A DNA stretch of 64,000 nucleotides from Paraburkholderia diazotrophica (lineage in GTDB: Bacteria > Pseudomonadota > Gammaproteobacteria > Burkholderiales > Burkholderiaceae). The notes beneath the pieces were generated by a model, which did no database searches, was not told the origin of the DNA, and worked only from the letters and a program-made list of their open reading frames with translations. The position numbers were made by a program, and so were the translations under genes. The DNA lies in contig NZ_FNYE01000001.1 in the NCBI RefSeq assembly GCF_900108945.1, positions 310,001 to 374,000 of the forward strand, read 5' to 3'. Shown one piece after another: positions 41,674-52,561 of the stretch (positions are counted from its first letter, which is position 1; every line of letters starts with the position of its first letter).

Positions 41674-41976
41674 CGAATCGCTTGTCACCAAACCTGGCGC
41701 CGTTGTGCCGAATCTCGACCTAAACTGGGAAAACAGGGAGCTGGCGCGCAGTCTGCTGCACGGTAAGGCGTGTGTGGCGCGCGTCGAGTGGTACGATGGC
41801 GCCCCTTGAAGCTGGCGAGCGCGCGAACGAGCGTCGATGCGCGCCAATGTGCGGTCATGGCGCGGTAGCCGCGTGCCGATCGAGTGGCATTCGTGTGGTA
41901 AATCGCACGGCATCGCATCGCGGCAGCGCACCAGCAAAGCGGTGAACACCGCCAATCAGCCAATCCAGGACAACGC
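41674..41976. other. 303-base gap, no gene seen
   Basis: No convincing gene, RNA or terminator is seen between the permease gene and the conserved protein at 41,977. No promoter pair of good quality was recognised. Confidence 0.4.
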
Positions 41977-42399
41977 ATGGCCCAACAAAAGACCAATCCG
42001 AAACTCGAGCAGGCGCTGACGCGCGGGGATCTCGCCATCCGTCAGGCTAACTCGGCGCGTGCGACGGCAGTGCTGCGTGCACTGGGCAAGATGATCATCG
42101 ACGCATCGGCGACGATCGGCGTCGAGGCGCACACGTCGATTCCCGACGGCGACCGCATTTACGATCCCGTCGAAGGCCTGTGGCCGCAGGCGTTGCTGGT
42201 CTCGCTCGATGGCCCCGTCGAAGAAGCCGACCCCGAAGAATTGCGCACGATCCGCCTGCGCTCCGACGATCCGGGCACGATGTTCCGCGTCGAGTGGCAT
42301 CGCGCGGACGGCAAGATCGGGCGTCAGGAAGGCGGCCCGTTCGCGACCGTCGAATTCATTTCCGACGTCGACGTGCCATGGTCGGACGACGAAGAGTGA
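41977..42399 (+). CDS. Conserved Burkholderiales protein of unknown function
   Basis: 140 residues, soluble and acidic at the end (FISDVDVPWSDDEE). The first 50 residues are helical (ALTRGDLAIRQANSARATAV), followed by a beta-rich half with WPQALLVSLDGPVEEADPEE. As I recall it is conserved in Burkholderia relatives, but no function is known. It stands alone, convergent with the exporter pair. Confidence 0.65.
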   Translation: MAQQKTNPKLEQALTRGDLAIRQANSARATAVLRALGKMIIDASATIGVEAHTSIPDGDRIYDPVEGLWPQALLVSLDGPVEEADPEELRTIRLRSDDPGTMFRVEWHRADGKIGRQEGGPFATVEFISDVDVPWSDDEE

Positions 42400-42457
42400 T
42401 CTGATCCGATCCGATCGAGGGCGCCGCGCGTGGGTGAATAGCCTGCGTGCGGCGCCC

Positions 42458-43285
42458 TCAGCGCATCATCCGTCGGCGGAACAGCACCGCTGACACGCAG
42501 AACGGCACCACCACATACGCGGCCAGCACGGCCACATGCAATGCGGCATCGTCGAGCGGACGGGCAAGCATCGCCGGCCGGATCAGGTCCACCGCATGCG
42601 CAAGCGGCAGCAGTTGCGCCGCCAGTTGCGCGGCGGGCGGCAACTGCGAGAGCGGGAAGAACACGCCCGACAGCAGCAGCATCGGCGTCAACACCAGCGT
42701 CTGATAAAACATGAAGAAGTCGTATGACGGCGCGAGCGCCGTCACGATCATCGCGGTGCTGGCGAACGCGAGACCCGCGAGCACAATGACGGGCAGCGCG
42801 AGCAACATCGACGGAAAGCTTGCGTAACCGAGCGCGCCTGCCACCAGCATGATCGCGACGCCGGACAGCACGGCTTTGCTGCCCGCCCACGCGACTTCGC
42901 CGAGCACGATGTCGCCGAGCGTGAGCGGCGTGTGCATGATCGCTTCCCACGTGCGCTGCACGTGCATCCGTGAAAAGCCCGAATACATCGATTCGAAGCT
43001 CGCCGACATCATCACGCTCGATGGGACCGTGCCCGCAGCGAGAAACGCGATGTACGACACGCCGTCGACGTGCCCGACCATCAGCCCGAGCCCGAAGCCG
43101 AGCCCGAACAGATAGATCATCGGATCGGCGAGGTTGCCGAACATCGACGCGAGCGCGAGCTTGCGCCACACCAGATAGTTGCGCCGCCACACGGCAATCC
43201 AGTTGACGGCGTTCGCTGGCAGCGCGGCGAAGCGCTCGCGCATCGGCTCGGTATGTTCGGGGGTGTCGTATGTGCGTGCGTCCAT
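42458..43285 (-). CDS. nodJ: ABC-2 exporter permease, NodJ-like
   Basis: 275 residues. Six membrane helices; [19 protein letters not shown] and [20 protein letters not shown] with [11 protein letters not shown] are NodJ-type signatures of ABC-2 permeases. It pairs with the NodI-like ATPase 50 bases upstream on the same strand. In rhizobia NodIJ exports lipochitin signals; homologues in other Burkholderiales probably export other lipids or glycans. No nod genes are nearby. Confidence 0.85.
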   Translation of the reverse strand: MDARTYDTPEHTEPMRERFAALPANAVNWIAVWRRNYLVWRKLALASMFGNLADPMIYLFGLGFGLGLMVGHVDGVSYIAFLAAGTVPSSVMMSASFESMYSGFSRMHVQRTWEAIMHTPLTLGDIVLGEVAWAGSKAVLSGVAIMLVAGALGYASFPSMLLALPVIVLAGLAFASTAMIVTALAPSYDFFMFYQTLVLTPMLLLSGVFFPLSQLPPAAQLAAQLLPLAHAVDLIRPAMLARPLDDAALHVAVLAAYVVVPFCVSAVLFRRRMMR

Positions 43286-43335
43286 TGTCGTGGTGTCGCT
43301 TCCTTATGCGTTACGTTGCAATCGTGACATGAACG

Positions 43336-44250
43336 TCAGTCCTGCATCTCGCGGCCGGTGAGCCGCAAGAACACATCTTCGAGATTCGCCGGCCGGTGCA
43401 GATAACGCAGCCCCGCGCGCTGCTTCAGCCGCGCATGAACCGGCTGCGGATCGTCGACATAGCAGAAGAGCGTCTCTCCGCTGATTTCGGTGCGTACGGA
43501 CAACGGCGCCAGTTCGTCGCGCAGCGCGATGGGATCGGGGCCGTACACCTCGATCACGTCGCAGCCTATTTCCGAAGCAATCAGTTCATTCGGTGCGCCT
43601 TCCGCGATCTTGCGTCCTTCTTCGATCACGCATAGCCGGTGACACAGACGCTCCGCTTCCTCCATGAAGTGCGTAGTGAGCAGAATCGTCTTGCCTCGTC
43701 CGAGCAGCGAGCGCAGCCGCTCCCAGATCAGATGACGCGCCTGCGGATCGAGTCCTGTGGTTGGCTCGTCCATGATCAGCACATCGGGATCGTTGATGAG
43801 CGCGCGAGCGAGCGTGAGACGCCGCTTCATGCCGCCCGATAATTCGCTGACGCGTGCATCAGCCTTGCTCTCCAAGCGCGCGAATTCGAGCAGCGTCGGC
43901 ACCATCCCGCGGCATTTCGCGGCGGACAGACCGAAGTACCGGCCGAAGACGAGCAGATTTTCGCGGACCGTGAAGTCGGGATCGAGATTGTCGAATTGCG
44001 GCACGACGCCGACGCGTGCGCGCGCGAAACGCGAGCGGCCTGGAATCGGTTCGCCGCACAGCCGGATCGTGCCGGCGTCGGGCGCGGCGATGCCGAGCAG
44101 CATGCGCAATGTCGTCGTCTTGCCTGCGCCGTTCGGACCCAGCAGTCCGAAACATTCGCCGGCGCGCACGTGAAACGACAAGCCGTCGACGACAGCCTTG
44201 CCGCCATAACGCTTCTGGACGCTGTGAAACTCGATTGCAGCTTCAGACAT
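43336..44250 (-). CDS. nodI: ABC exporter ATPase, NodI-like
   Basis: 304 residues. Walker A GPNGAGKT (38-45), signature LSGG (137-140), Walker B LIMDEP (158-163), and the NodI-style [20 protein letters not shown]. The C-terminal extension of about 75 residues is normal for the NodI/DrrA group. It powers the NodJ-like permease. Expression is probably as one operon with 42,458-43,285. Confidence 0.88.
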   Translation of the reverse strand: MSEAAIEFHSVQKRYGGKAVVDGLSFHVRAGECFGLLGPNGAGKTTTLRMLLGIAAPDAGTIRLCGEPIPGRSRFARARVGVVPQFDNLDPDFTVRENLLVFGRYFGLSAAKCRGMVPTLLEFARLESKADARVSELSGGMKRRLTLARALINDPDVLIMDEPTTGLDPQARHLIWERLRSLLGRGKTILLTTHFMEEAERLCHRLCVIEEGRKIAEGAPNELIASEIGCDVIEVYGPDPIALRDELAPLSVRTEISGETLFCYVDDPQPVHARLKQRAGLRYLHRPANLEDVFLRLTGREMQD

Positions 44251-44481
44251 ACGAAGACCGATGCTCCATGAATGTGCGCGACGGCTGCACGATGTGGTGC
44301 GAAGCGCAAGCCGGCTGCCTATTTTAGGGCATCAGGCTCGGCGCGTTTGGCGCGCGGATACGCATCGATGGCGCTCGTTGCGCGATCTTGCGGTGCGTCA
44401 TGCCCGACTGCGCGCTGCCACGCACTTAGCGTTTTCCATCCCTTGCATGTCGAATTGCGGCGCACCATGATGCAAAGAGAG

Positions 44482-44498
44482 ACCGCGATGGTCGCGGT
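44482..44498 (+). promoter_or_regulatory. Leader hairpin before the stress protein gene
   Basis: ACCGCGA-TGG-TCGCGGT is a seven-pair hairpin directly before the ribosome binding sequence GGGGGA of the gene at 44,513. It may protect the 5' end or affect translation. Confidence 0.45.
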
Positions 44499-44512
44499 AT
44501 GGGGGAAGCGAA

Positions 44513-44977
44513 ATGGCGAGCTACAAGAAGATTCTGCTGTGCTACGACGGCTCGCGCGAAGGCCGCAAGGCGCTGCGTTGCGGCGCGGATCTGGCGCTCG
44601 ATCTGCAGGCGGAAACGCATCTGCTGTCGGTCGTCGACATGCGCTCGAGCATTGCACAAAGCGCAGGCCTGCTGACGGATGTCGCCTGTGGCAGTTTCGA
44701 GAAGACGGCACGTGAGATATTGCAGGAAGGCGTCGACTGGCTCACACAGCGCGGTGTGCGGGCGACGGGGCATTTCGCGTTTGGTCATCCTATCGATGAA
44801 ATCGCGTCGCTCGCCGACGAACTGCATGTCGATCTCGTCGTCGTCGGGCATCGTTGCCGCACGGGGTTGTCGCGCTGGTGGATGGGCGCGGGCAACACGC
44901 CGCTGCTCGATCGCGTGTCGTGCAGCATTCTCGTCGCGTGCTCGTCGCCCGCCGAAGAGGCGCAAGCGGCAGCCTGA
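44513..44977 (+). CDS. Universal stress protein, UspA family
   Basis: 154 residues. KILLCYDGSREGRKALR at the start and the end part VVVGHRCRTGLSRWWMGAGN with SILVACS fit the Usp fold; the G-2x-G-9x-G-S/T ATP motif is changed (GHRCRTGLSRWWMG...), so nucleotide binding is uncertain. Ribosome binding site GGGGGA is nine bases away, after a hairpin. Stress-related role inferred from family. Confidence 0.88.
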   Translation: MASYKKILLCYDGSREGRKALRCGADLALDLQAETHLLSVVDMRSSIAQSAGLLTDVACGSFEKTAREILQEGVDWLTQRGVRATGHFAFGHPIDEIASLADELHVDLVVVGHRCRTGLSRWWMGAGNTPLLDRVSCSILVACSSPAEEAQAAA

Positions 44978-45037
44978 AGCGCCGCTTGCGGTTGAAGCGC
45001 CGCTTGCGGCTCTGCGGTTCGCATGAATGCTTGCGCG

Positions 45038-45697
45038 TCAGCCGTTCAGATCGACGGCTGACAGCTTCCAGTTGAAGAGCCCCTGGCGACGGAAGATCGC
45101 GGAATAGCGCGTATCGCCGACGCCATGCTGATACGTCACAACGAACTCATTGATGCCGCGATAACCCGCTGTGGTTTCCGGCGGTTGGGGCGGGGGCGCG
45201 CCGTTGGCCGTGTTGTTGTTCGTGCTATTGGATGAACTCGAGTTCGGCGCGGGATGCTGCGCTGAATTGCCGGGCGGCGCGGCGGACGGCGCAGCAGGCG
45301 GCGGAGGCGGGCGCTCGCCCGGTTCGCCGCGCGGCGGGATGCCGTTGAGCAATGCCGCGACGCCATCGGGTGTCGCATACGCATCGACGAGCGGACCAAT
45401 CAACGCCACACCGATCATCGCGCCGATCGCAGCAAGCGGATTGCCGTTGTGCCGCACGTCGAGCCGGCGCGTCAGCAGTCCCGTCACCTGCAGCTTCAGG
45501 CTTTCACGCAGCGCCGGATAATCGACGTATTCATTGACCGTTTCGACATCGCGCGCATCGGCGGCACGTTTGAGCCGGTCGAGTGCGATATACGGCGACG
45601 CGTAAGCGAAGCCCAACGCGGCGATGATGACGATCACGATCAGCGTGATCAGCAGCGGCCGGCTTACCCGGCCTTTCATACGTACGAGACCTGCCAT
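45038..45697 (-). CDS. DUF2939 membrane-anchored protein
   Basis: 219 residues. One N-terminal membrane helix (PLLITLIVIVIIAALGFAYA), then DUF2939 core ASPYIALDRLKRAADARDVE, a Pro/Ser/Asn-rich linker (about 125-175) and a beta-rich end. The start may be ATG 45697 or the Met at residue 7. The function of the family is unknown. Confidence 0.8.
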   Translation of the reverse strand: MAGLVRMKGRVSRPLLITLIVIVIIAALGFAYASPYIALDRLKRAADARDVETVNEYVDYPALRESLKLQVTGLLTRRLDVRHNGNPLAAIGAMIGVALIGPLVDAYATPDGVAALLNGIPPRGEPGERPPPPPAAPSAAPPGNSAQHPAPNSSSSNSTNNNTANGAPPPQPPETTAGYRGINEFVVTYQHGVGDTRYSAIFRRQGLFNWKLSAVDLNG

Positions 45698-45905
45698 TGC
45701 GCGGGACTCTCCGTTTTCAGTGTCGATTTGATGTGGACCCGATCGACGTCAAAACGATCCCGCAAAGTTGAACGTTCGAACGCGTGTTCTGCGGCTTTGA
45801 TGTTGCACGCGCAGCGCTTGCATGGCGAATGACGTTTCGACGAAGTTCGCGATGCTCACGCGTCAGCGAGCGACCACGCGATGACGACAACGTCACTTGC
45901 GCGCA

Positions 45906-46262
45906 TCAAGCCGCTTGCCTCGCGAGACGATCGTCTTCCTCGGCAATCGCGTGATCGATCATCCGGCACACGGCTTCCATCGTGCCGACCATGATCGTGC
46001 GCGACGGACCGTGATAGACCCGCACTGGCGCGCGCCGCGCGGGCTCTGCATTGAGCGCGGAGTTCAGCGACACGCGCGCGAACGCCGGTTGCGCGGATGG
46101 CAGCGGCTGAGGTTCTTCATCGAACAGCGATGCCGTGCGGCCCTTGATGCTGGATGCGGCGTTCGACGCCAGCGTGACGAGCGGCTCGCAAGGGACGAGG
46201 CTGCGCAGATGACGCAGACGGCCGAACTGGCGAAAAGGCAGCAGGCGGGCAAGACGTTCCAT
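45906..46262 (-). CDS. Small protein after lexA, probably SOS-controlled
   Basis: 118 residues, 27 bases after lexA on the same strand, so probably co-transcribed from the LexA-controlled promoter. It has a basic N-terminus (MERLARLLPFRQFGRLRHLR) and a C-terminus VYHGPSRTIMVGTMEAVCRM with a charged end. In Pseudomonas the gene in this place is sulA; no clear SulA similarity is seen here. A division-inhibitor role is only a guess from position. Confidence 0.6.
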   Translation of the reverse strand: MERLARLLPFRQFGRLRHLRSLVPCEPLVTLASNAASSIKGRTASLFDEEPQPLPSAQPAFARVSLNSALNAEPARRAPVRVYHGPSRTIMVGTMEAVCRMIDHAIAEEDDRLARQAA

Positions 46263-46289
46263 GAGTCTCTCCAGACAGTGTTCAGATAA

Positions 46290-46940
46290 TTAGAATTCCG
46301 TCGGCCGGATCAGCCCGACCGCGATGCCTTCCAGCGCGAACTCCGCGCTGCCGGCCTGAACAAAAATATTTTCGTAATCGGGGTTCTCGGCGATCAGTTC
46401 TATGCCGTTCGGACGGCGCTTCAGGCGCTTCACGGTCACGTCGTCGCCCAGACGCGCGACGATGATCTGGCCGTCTTTCGCTTCGCTCTTTTTCTGCACC
46501 GCGAGCAGGTCGCCGTCGAAGATGCCGGCGTCGCGCATCGACAGGCCGCGCACTTTCAGCAGGTAGTCGGGCTTGCTCGAGAAGAGCGCCGGGTCGCACG
46601 TGTAGGTCTGCGAGATATGTTCTTGCGCGAGGATCGGGCTGCCCGCTGCGACTCGGCCGATCAGCGGCAGCGACAGCTGCATGATGCTCGCGTGCGGCAG
46701 CGTGAACTGATGCGGCGAGTCGTCCGAGCCCGTGATGAGCCGAATGCCGCGCGACGCGCCTGCCGCCAGTTCGATCACGCCTTTGCGCGCCAAAGCCCTC
46801 AGATGCTCTTCCGCCGAGTTGGCAGAGCTGAAGCCGAGTTCCGCCGCGATTTCGGCGCGGGTGGGCGGGAAGCCCGTGCGCTCGATAGCGCGGCGGATCA
46901 GATCGAAAACCTGCTGCTGTCGTGCGGTGAGTTTGGTCAT
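46290..46940 (-). CDS. lexA: LexA repressor
   Basis: 216 residues from ATG 46940. The winged HTH is at 1-70 ([20 protein letters not shown]). The self-cleavage site is Ala99-Gly100, with catalytic Ser134 ([13 protein letters not shown]) and Lys171 (VTVKRL). It represses SOS genes and is cleaved with RecA help after DNA damage. Two CTGT-N8-ACAG boxes lie just upstream, so it controls itself. It may also control a box-like site at the prophage edge. Confidence 0.95.
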   Translation of the reverse strand: MTKLTARQQQVFDLIRRAIERTGFPPTRAEIAAELGFSSANSAEEHLRALARKGVIELAAGASRGIRLITGSDDSPHQFTLPHASIMQLSLPLIGRVAAGSPILAQEHISQTYTCDPALFSSKPDYLLKVRGLSMRDAGIFDGDLLAVQKKSEAKDGQIIVARLGDDVTVKRLKRRPNGIELIAENPDYENIFVQAGSAEFALEGIAVGLIRPTEF

Positions 46941-46947
46941 GGCGCCA

Positions 46948-46983
46948 CTGTATGGATAGACAGGTGACTGTATTTTTATACAG
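46948..46983 (-). promoter_or_regulatory. Two LexA boxes in the lexA promoter
   Basis: CTGTATGGATAGACAG (46,948-46,963) and CTGTATTTTTATACAG (46,968-46,983), both CTGT-N8-ACAG, 20 bases apart centre to centre. They lie 8 and 28 bases before the lexA ATG. The double site is typical of autoregulated lexA genes. Confidence 0.92.
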
Positions 46984-47112
46984 TATTCGGCGCATTTCAA
47001 GCTTTACTTTAAGTTCATCGCGGCGGGTGACGTGCAAGCGTCGAAAACCGGCGCTGTGGCAGCGCGCCCGGCGTCACGACGAACGGAAGACGGTTCTTTA
47101 CCACGTTTGCAT

Positions 47113-47142
47113 ATTAAAAAATGAAGAAACATTATTTTTAAT
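47113..47142 (+). promoter_or_regulatory. AT-rich inverted repeat before the sulfate genes
   Basis: ATTAAAAA (47,113-47,120) and TTTTTAAT (47,135-47,142) stand in an otherwise GC-rich 290-base spacer between lexA and sbp. CysB sites are AT-rich and activator-dependent promoters often lack a good -35, so it is a candidate CysB site. Confidence 0.45.
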
Positions 47143-47292
47143 GATGAAAGCCCTTCGATAGACTGGCCTCCACTGATGCAACAGCAGCGCAGAAGCCGCG
47201 TAAAAGCCGCTTCCGGCTCGCGAAGCAGCGAATTTCGGCAAGGAGCGGAAGGGCCGCCGAGTGAGATCAAACCAACAACACGGAGAAGGTCG

Positions 47293-48384
47293 ATGGGCAA
47301 TCGGAATACGGGGTTCGCGAATGCAGTCACGACGGTGCAGGCGCTGCGAGCGACGCCGCGCGTGGCGAAAGGCAGCGGCGCGAAGCGGTTCATTGCGGCG
47401 CTCGCGTTGGGTGTGGCGTCGGCCGTCGGCATGACCTCGCAGGCGCAGGCCGATACGACGCTGCTGAATGTGTCGTACGACCCGACCCGCGAGCTGTATC
47501 AGGACGTCAACCAGGCGTTCGGCAAGGAATGGAAGGCGAAGACGGGCGAGTCGGTCACGTTCAAGCAGTCGCACGGCGGCTCGGGCGCGCAGGCGCGCTC
47601 GGTGCTCGACGGCCTGCAGGCGGACGTCGTCACGCTGGCGCTCGCCTACGACATCGACGCGCTCGCCACGAAGGGCGTCGTCGACAAGAACTGGCAGAAG
47701 CGCCTGCCCGACAACGCGTCGCCGTACACGTCGACGATCGTGTTCCTCGTGCGCAAGGGCAACCCGAAGCACGTCAAGGACTGGGACGATCTGGCGAAGC
47801 CCGGCGTGTCGATCGTGACGCCGAATCCGAAGACTTCGGGCGGCGCGCGCTGGAATTATCTGGCCGCGTGGGCGTATGCGGCGCATCAGCCGGGCGGCAA
47901 CGACCAGAAGGCCAAAGAGTTCGTCGCGAAGCTCTACAAAAACGCGGGTGTGCTCGATTCCGGCGCGCGCGGCGCCACGACGAGCTTCGTGCAGCGCGGC
48001 ATCGGCGATGTGCTGATCGCCTGGGAAAACGAGGCGTTCCTGTCGGTCAAGGAATTCGGCACGGACAAGTTCGAGATCGTGGTGCCGTCGGCGAGCATTC
48101 TGGCCGAGCCGCCCGTGGCCGTGGTCGACAAGGTGGTCGACAAGCACGGCACGCGCAAGCTCGCCGAAGCGTATCTGAACTTCCTGTATAGCGACCAAGG
48201 CCAGGAGATCGCCGCGAAGAACTTTTATCGTCCGCGTTCGAACAAGGTGCCCGCCGCGCTGACCGCGAAGTTTCCGAAGCTGAAGCTGTACACGGTCGAC
48301 GACTCGTTCGGCGGCTGGGCGAATGCGCAGAAGACGCACTTTGCCGACGGCGGCGTGTTCGATTCGATTTACCAGCCGCAATGA
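47293..48384 (+). CDS. sbp: Periplasmic sulfate/thiosulfate-binding protein
   Basis: 363 residues from ATG 47293 with GGAGAAGG upstream. A long signal peptide ends near SQAQA-DTT (about residue 53). Mature features: [40 protein letters not shown], and [18 protein letters not shown], all Sbp/CysP signatures. It delivers sulfate to CysTWA. Distinction between Sbp and CysP is not certain. First gene of the cluster. Confidence 0.92.
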   Translation: MGNRNTGFANAVTTVQALRATPRVAKGSGAKRFIAALALGVASAVGMTSQAQADTTLLNVSYDPTRELYQDVNQAFGKEWKAKTGESVTFKQSHGGSGAQARSVLDGLQADVVTLALAYDIDALATKGVVDKNWQKRLPDNASPYTSTIVFLVRKGNPKHVKDWDDLAKPGVSIVTPNPKTSGGARWNYLAAWAYAAHQPGGNDQKAKEFVAKLYKNAGVLDSGARGATTSFVQRGIGDVLIAWENEAFLSVKEFGTDKFEIVVPSASILAEPPVAVVDKVVDKHGTRKLAEAYLNFLYSDQGQEIAAKNFYRPRSNKVPAALTAKFPKLKLYTVDDSFGGWANAQKTHFADGGVFDSIYQPQ

Positions 48385-48536
48385 CGTAGCAAGGCTGTGA
48401 CGTTGGAACGGGGCGCGGCCGCGAGGCGCGCTTCCGGGCGCTTTCGGCCGCTTTTGGCGATAGACGAGTAGCACATATGCAGGCGATGCATGGGCCATCC
48501 ACGCACCGCGACGCATAACCCTGAAGGGCATTGAGC

Positions 48537-49439
48537 ATGACGACGTTTAACTTGCGCAAGCCGAGCGCGATTCCCGGCTTTGGCCTGACGCTCGGTATCA
48601 CGGTGGCGTATCTGAGCCTCGTGGTGCTGATTCCGCTGGCGGCCACTTTCCTCGAGACGGCGACGCTCGACTGGAGCCAGTTCGTGCGCGCGGTCACGTC
48701 GCCGCGCGTGCTCGCGTCGTACCGGCTGACGTTTTTCGCGGCGCTCGGCGGCGCGCTGATCAATGCGCTGTTCGGCTTTCTCGTCGCGTGGGTGCTGGTG
48801 CGCTACCGGTTTCCGCTCAAGCGGATCGTCGATGCCATCGTCGATCTGCCGTTCGCGCTGCCGACTTCCGTCGCCGGCATTTCGCTCGCGGCGATCTATT
48901 CGGGCAACGGCTGGATCGGCCAGTTTCTCGAACCGCTCGGCATCAGGATCGCGTTCACGCCTGCCGGCGTGCTCGTCGCGCTGACGTTCATCGGCTTGCC
49001 GTTTGTCGTGCGCACCGTGCAGCCCGTGCTCGAAGAGTTCGAGCGCGAGCAGGAAGAGGCGGCCGCGTGCCTGGGCGCATCGCGCTGGCTGACGTTCCGG
49101 CGCGTCCTGTTGCCCGCCGTGTTTCCCGCGCTGCTGACGGGCTTCGCGCTGGCGTTCGCGCGTGCGCTCGGCGAATACGGCTCGGTGATCTTCATCGCGG
49201 GCAACGTGCCGATGAAATCGGAAATCACGTCGCTGCTGATCATCACGAAGCTCGAGCAATACGATTACGCAGGCGCGACGGCGCTCGCCGTCGTGATGCT
49301 GGTGGTGTCGTTCGTGATGCTGCTGTTGATCAACACGCTGCAGTGGTATCTGCAGCGGCGCACGAGCCGCGCGCGCACGGCGCCTTCGTTGCCGGGCGCC
49401 GCGACGCATGGCGCCGCGCTCACGGGAGGTGCGCAATGA
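48537..49439 (+). CDS. cysT: Sulfate ABC transporter permease CysT
   Basis: 300 residues from ATG 48537 with GAAGGG upstream; a TTG two codons earlier is less likely. Six membrane helices, [20 protein letters not shown] and the EAA loop [13 protein letters not shown] ([20 protein letters not shown]). It forms the channel with CysW. The stop overlaps the cysW ATG. Confidence 0.93.
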   Translation: MTTFNLRKPSAIPGFGLTLGITVAYLSLVVLIPLAATFLETATLDWSQFVRAVTSPRVLASYRLTFFAALGGALINALFGFLVAWVLVRYRFPLKRIVDAIVDLPFALPTSVAGISLAAIYSGNGWIGQFLEPLGIRIAFTPAGVLVALTFIGLPFVVRTVQPVLEEFEREQEEAAACLGASRWLTFRRVLLPAVFPALLTGFALAFARALGEYGSVIFIAGNVPMKSEITSLLIITKLEQYDYAGATALAVVMLVVSFVMLLLINTLQWYLQRRTSRARTAPSLPGAATHGAALTGGAQ

Positions 49440-50401
49440 GCCGAAATTCCGCGGTGATTTCGCGCGCGGCCGTCAGCAATGCGAATGCCGCGCGCCGTCC
49501 CGATCCGGTGACGGAGCCGCGCGCCGTGCGATGGATCCTGACGGGCGTCGCGCTGGTGTTTCTTGCGCTCTTTCTCGTGCTGCCGCTGGTCGCTGTGTTC
49601 TATCAGGCGCTCGCCAAGGGCGTCGCGTACTACGTCGAATCACTCGCCGATCCCGATGCTGTGTCCGCGATCAAGCTCACGCTGCTCACGGCCGCGATCG
49701 CCGTGCCGCTCAATCTCGCGTTCGGGCTTGCGGCATCGTGGTGCATCGCGAAGTTCGAGTTTCGCGGCAAGGCGCTGCTGACCACGCTGATCGATTTGCC
49801 GTTCTCGGTGTCGCCCGTGATCTCCGGTCTGATCTACGTGCTGATGTTCGGCGCGCAAGGCTGGTTCGGCCCGTGGCTCGCGAATCACGACGTGCAGATC
49901 ATCTTCGCGGTGCCGGGCATCGTGCTCGCGACGATCTTTGTCACGTTCCCGTTCGTCGCGCGCGAACTGATTCCGTTGATGCAGGCGCAAGGCAACGACG
50001 AAGAGGAGGCCGCGCATGTGCTCGGCGCGTCGGGCTGGCAGATGTTCCGGCGCGTCACGCTGCCGAACGTCAAATGGGGCCTGCTGTATGGCGTGATCCT
50101 GTGCAACGCGCGGGCGATGGGCGAGTTCGGCGCGGTGTCGGTGGTGTCGGGCCACATTCGCGGGCAGACGGACACGATGCCGCTGCACGTCGAGATTCTC
50201 TACAACGAATACAACTTTTCGGCGGCGTTCGCCGTGGCGTCGCTGCTCGCATTGCTTGCGCTCGTGACGCTCGGACTCAAGCTGCTCGCCGAGCGTCATC
50301 TGTCGGCGGAACTGTCGGGCGCGCGCGACGTGCCTGCGCATGCCGGTCCCGTTCAGTCCTCCGGCGCGCCGCACGCGCGGGCGGCACATTCGGTTCAGTA
50401 A
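49436..50401 (+). CDS. cysW: Sulfate ABC transporter permease CysW
   Basis: 321 residues from ATG 49436, overlapping the cysT stop. [20 protein letters not shown] and [20 protein letters not shown] (EAA loop) are CysW-type. The Ala/His-rich C-terminal 30 residues are likely a flexible tail. It pairs with CysT in the membrane. Confidence 0.93.
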   Translation: MSRNSAVISRAAVSNANAARRPDPVTEPRAVRWILTGVALVFLALFLVLPLVAVFYQALAKGVAYYVESLADPDAVSAIKLTLLTAAIAVPLNLAFGLAASWCIAKFEFRGKALLTTLIDLPFSVSPVISGLIYVLMFGAQGWFGPWLANHDVQIIFAVPGIVLATIFVTFPFVARELIPLMQAQGNDEEEAAHVLGASGWQMFRRVTLPNVKWGLLYGVILCNARAMGEFGAVSVVSGHIRGQTDTMPLHVEILYNEYNFSAAFAVASLLALLALVTLGLKLLAERHLSAELSGARDVPAHAGPVQSSGAPHARAAHSVQ

Positions 50402-50416
50402 GGAGAGTGGTCGAAG

Positions 50417-51475
50417 ATGGGCATCACCGTACGCAATCTGCAAAAGCGCTTTGGCGACTTCACCGCGCTCGACAACGTCTCGCTCGATTTTCCGCCGGGC
50501 GAACTCGTCGCGCTGCTCGGACCGTCGGGCTGCGGCAAGACCACGCTGCTGCGCGTGATCGCGGGCCTCGAATATGCGGACGCGGGCGAGGTCCTGCTGC
50601 AAGGCCAGGACGTCGCGGAAGTGGGCGCGCGCGAGCGCAACGTCGGCTTCGTGTTCCAGCACTACGCGCTGTTCCGTCATATGACGGTATTCGAGAACGT
50701 CGCATTCGGCCTGCGCGTGAAGCCGCGCAAGGAGCGTCCTTCGGAAGCCGCGATTCGCGAGAAGGTGCATGAGCTGTTGAAGCTCGTGCAGCTCGACTGG
50801 CTCGCGCAGCGCTATCCGTCGGAGCTGTCGGGCGGACAGCGGCAGCGGATCGCACTGGCGCGCGCGCTGGCCGTCGAGCCGAAAGTGCTGTTGCTCGACG
50901 AACCGTTCGGCGCGCTCGACGCGAAAGTGCGCAAGGAACTGCGCAGCTGGCTGCGGCGCCTGCACGACGATCTGCATATCTCGACGATCTTCGTCACGCA
51001 TGACCAGGAAGAAGCGCTCGAAGTCGCGGACCGCATCGTCGTGCTGAATCACGGCCACGTCGAGCAGGTCGGCAGCCCGCAGGACGTGTACGATCATCCG
51101 CAGACGTCGTTCGTCTACGAGTTTCTCGGCGCGGCGAACCGGCTGCATGGCAGCGTCGACGGCAAGGGCTTCGTCGTCGATGGCGCCGCGCAGCCGATCG
51201 CAATCGACGCGCATTTCGAGGGCCCGGCCTTCGCGTATGTGCGTCCGCACGATCTCGTGCTGTATCCGCAGTCGGCGGGGCATCGCGAAGGCATCGTCGT
51301 CGGCGTGCGGCGCGTGGTGACGCTGGGCGGCTCGGTGCGCGTCGAGCTCGAAGCGCGCGAAGGCCATGTGCTCGAAGCGGAACTCGATCGCGAGGCATGG
51401 CGCGGCCTGCAACTGGCCGTCGGCGATGGCGCGACGGCGGTGCCGCGCGCGCTGCGCGTGTTCCCCGCGCAGTGA
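50417..51475 (+). CDS. cysA: Sulfate ABC transporter ATPase CysA
   Basis: 352 residues with AGGAGAG upstream. Walker A GPSGCGKT (35-42), signature LSGGQ (137-141), Walker B LLLDEP (158-163), and a C-terminal TOBE-like domain from about 240. It energises sulfate import with CysTW. It completes the transporter; cysB follows 67 bases later. Confidence 0.94.
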   Translation: MGITVRNLQKRFGDFTALDNVSLDFPPGELVALLGPSGCGKTTLLRVIAGLEYADAGEVLLQGQDVAEVGARERNVGFVFQHYALFRHMTVFENVAFGLRVKPRKERPSEAAIREKVHELLKLVQLDWLAQRYPSELSGGQRQRIALARALAVEPKVLLLDEPFGALDAKVRKELRSWLRRLHDDLHISTIFVTHDQEEALEVADRIVVLNHGHVEQVGSPQDVYDHPQTSFVYEFLGAANRLHGSVDGKGFVVDGAAQPIAIDAHFEGPAFAYVRPHDLVLYPQSAGHREGIVVGVRRVVTLGGSVRVELEAREGHVLEAELDREAWRGLQLAVGDGATAVPRALRVFPAQ

Positions 51476-51542
51476 TGCGCGCGTTTATTTCCCGTGATGC
51501 AGCTAACAACAAATTGACTCTGGCCGAACCGGAGACTTCAAC

Positions 51543-52469
51543 ATGAATTTCCAGCAATTGCGTTTCGTGCGCGAAGCCGTGCGGCAGAACATGAACCTGA
51601 CGGAAGTGGCGAACGTGCTGTACACGTCGCAGTCAGGCGTATCGAAGCAGATCAAGGACCTCGAAGACGAACTCGGCGTCGACATCTTCATCCGGCGCGG
51701 CAAGCGCCTGACGGGCCTGACGGAACCCGGCAAGGCCGTGCATCAGCTGATCGAGCGGATGCTGCTCGATGCGGAGAACCTGCGCCGCGTCGCGCGTCAA
51801 TACGCGGATCAGGACAACGGCCATCTCGTCGTCGCGACGACGCACACGCAGGCCCGCTACGCGCTGCCGAAAGTGGTGCGCCAGTTCACCGAGGTCTATC
51901 CGAAGGTGCATCTCGCGCTGCGCCAGGGCAGTCCGCAGCAGATCGCGCAGATGATCATCAACGGCGAAGCGGACATCGGCATATCGACGGAAGCGCTCGA
52001 CCGTTATCCCGACATTCTGACGTTCCCGTGCTATTCGTGGCATCACATCGTCGTCGTGCCGAAGGATCACCCGCTCGTGGGCCATGAGAACCTGACGCTC
52101 GAAGAGATCGCGGAGTATCCGATCGTCACGTATGACCAGGACTTCACGGGCCGCTCGCATATCGACCAGGCATTCGCGAAGGCGGGCGCGCTGCCCGACG
52201 TCGTGCTAACGGCGATCGACGCCGACGTGATCAAGACCTACGTCGAGCTCGGCATGGGCATCGGCATCGTCGCGGCGATGGCATTCGATCCAAAGCGCGA
52301 CACGGAGCTCGTCGCGCTCGACACGCAGCATCTGTTCGAAGCGAGTACGACGCGTGTCGGCTTGCGCAAGGGCGCGTTTCTGCGCGGCTACGCGTACCGG
52401 CTGATCGAGATGTTCGCGCCGCAACTGCACGAAGCGGACATCGCGAGCCAGTTACGCGAAGCGGCATAA
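51543..52469 (+). CDS. cysB: LysR-type activator CysB
   Basis: 308 residues. MNFQQLRFVREAVRQNMNLT and EVANVLYTSQSGVSKQIKDL are the CysB HTH (residues 1-60). The effector domain shows VATTHTQARYALPKVVRQFT, QGSPQQIAQMIINGEADIGI and TYDQDFTGRSHIDQAF, as in CysB/Cbl. It senses N-acetylserine and activates sulfate assimilation genes, probably including the upstream operon. Confidence 0.93.
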   Translation: MNFQQLRFVREAVRQNMNLTEVANVLYTSQSGVSKQIKDLEDELGVDIFIRRGKRLTGLTEPGKAVHQLIERMLLDAENLRRVARQYADQDNGHLVVATTHTQARYALPKVVRQFTEVYPKVHLALRQGSPQQIAQMIINGEADIGISTEALDRYPDILTFPCYSWHHIVVVPKDHPLVGHENLTLEEIAEYPIVTYDQDFTGRSHIDQAFAKAGALPDVVLTAIDADVIKTYVELGMGIGIVAAMAFDPKRDTELVALDTQHLFEASTTRVGLRKGAFLRGYAYRLIEMFAPQLHEADIASQLREAA

Positions 52470-52561
52470 GCCTTATAGGCGCCGTAGGTGTCGCGAGCCT
52501 CGCGCGAAGGCTCGCGTTTTCATCGATGGCGGCGGCGAGCGCATCGCTTACAATCGCCGCC

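Noticed and set aside
40366..41955. 529-codon minus-strand open frame over the permease gene
   Set aside because: It is antisense to a clear ArsP-type permease, and His/Arg-rich without a family pattern.
42458..44250. Symbiotic nod region
   Set aside because: NodIJ-type exporters are common in non-symbiotic Burkholderiales, and no nodABC or regulator is nearby.
49640..51412. 590-codon minus-strand open frame over cysW-cysA
   Set aside because: It is antisense to two textbook ABC transporter genes.
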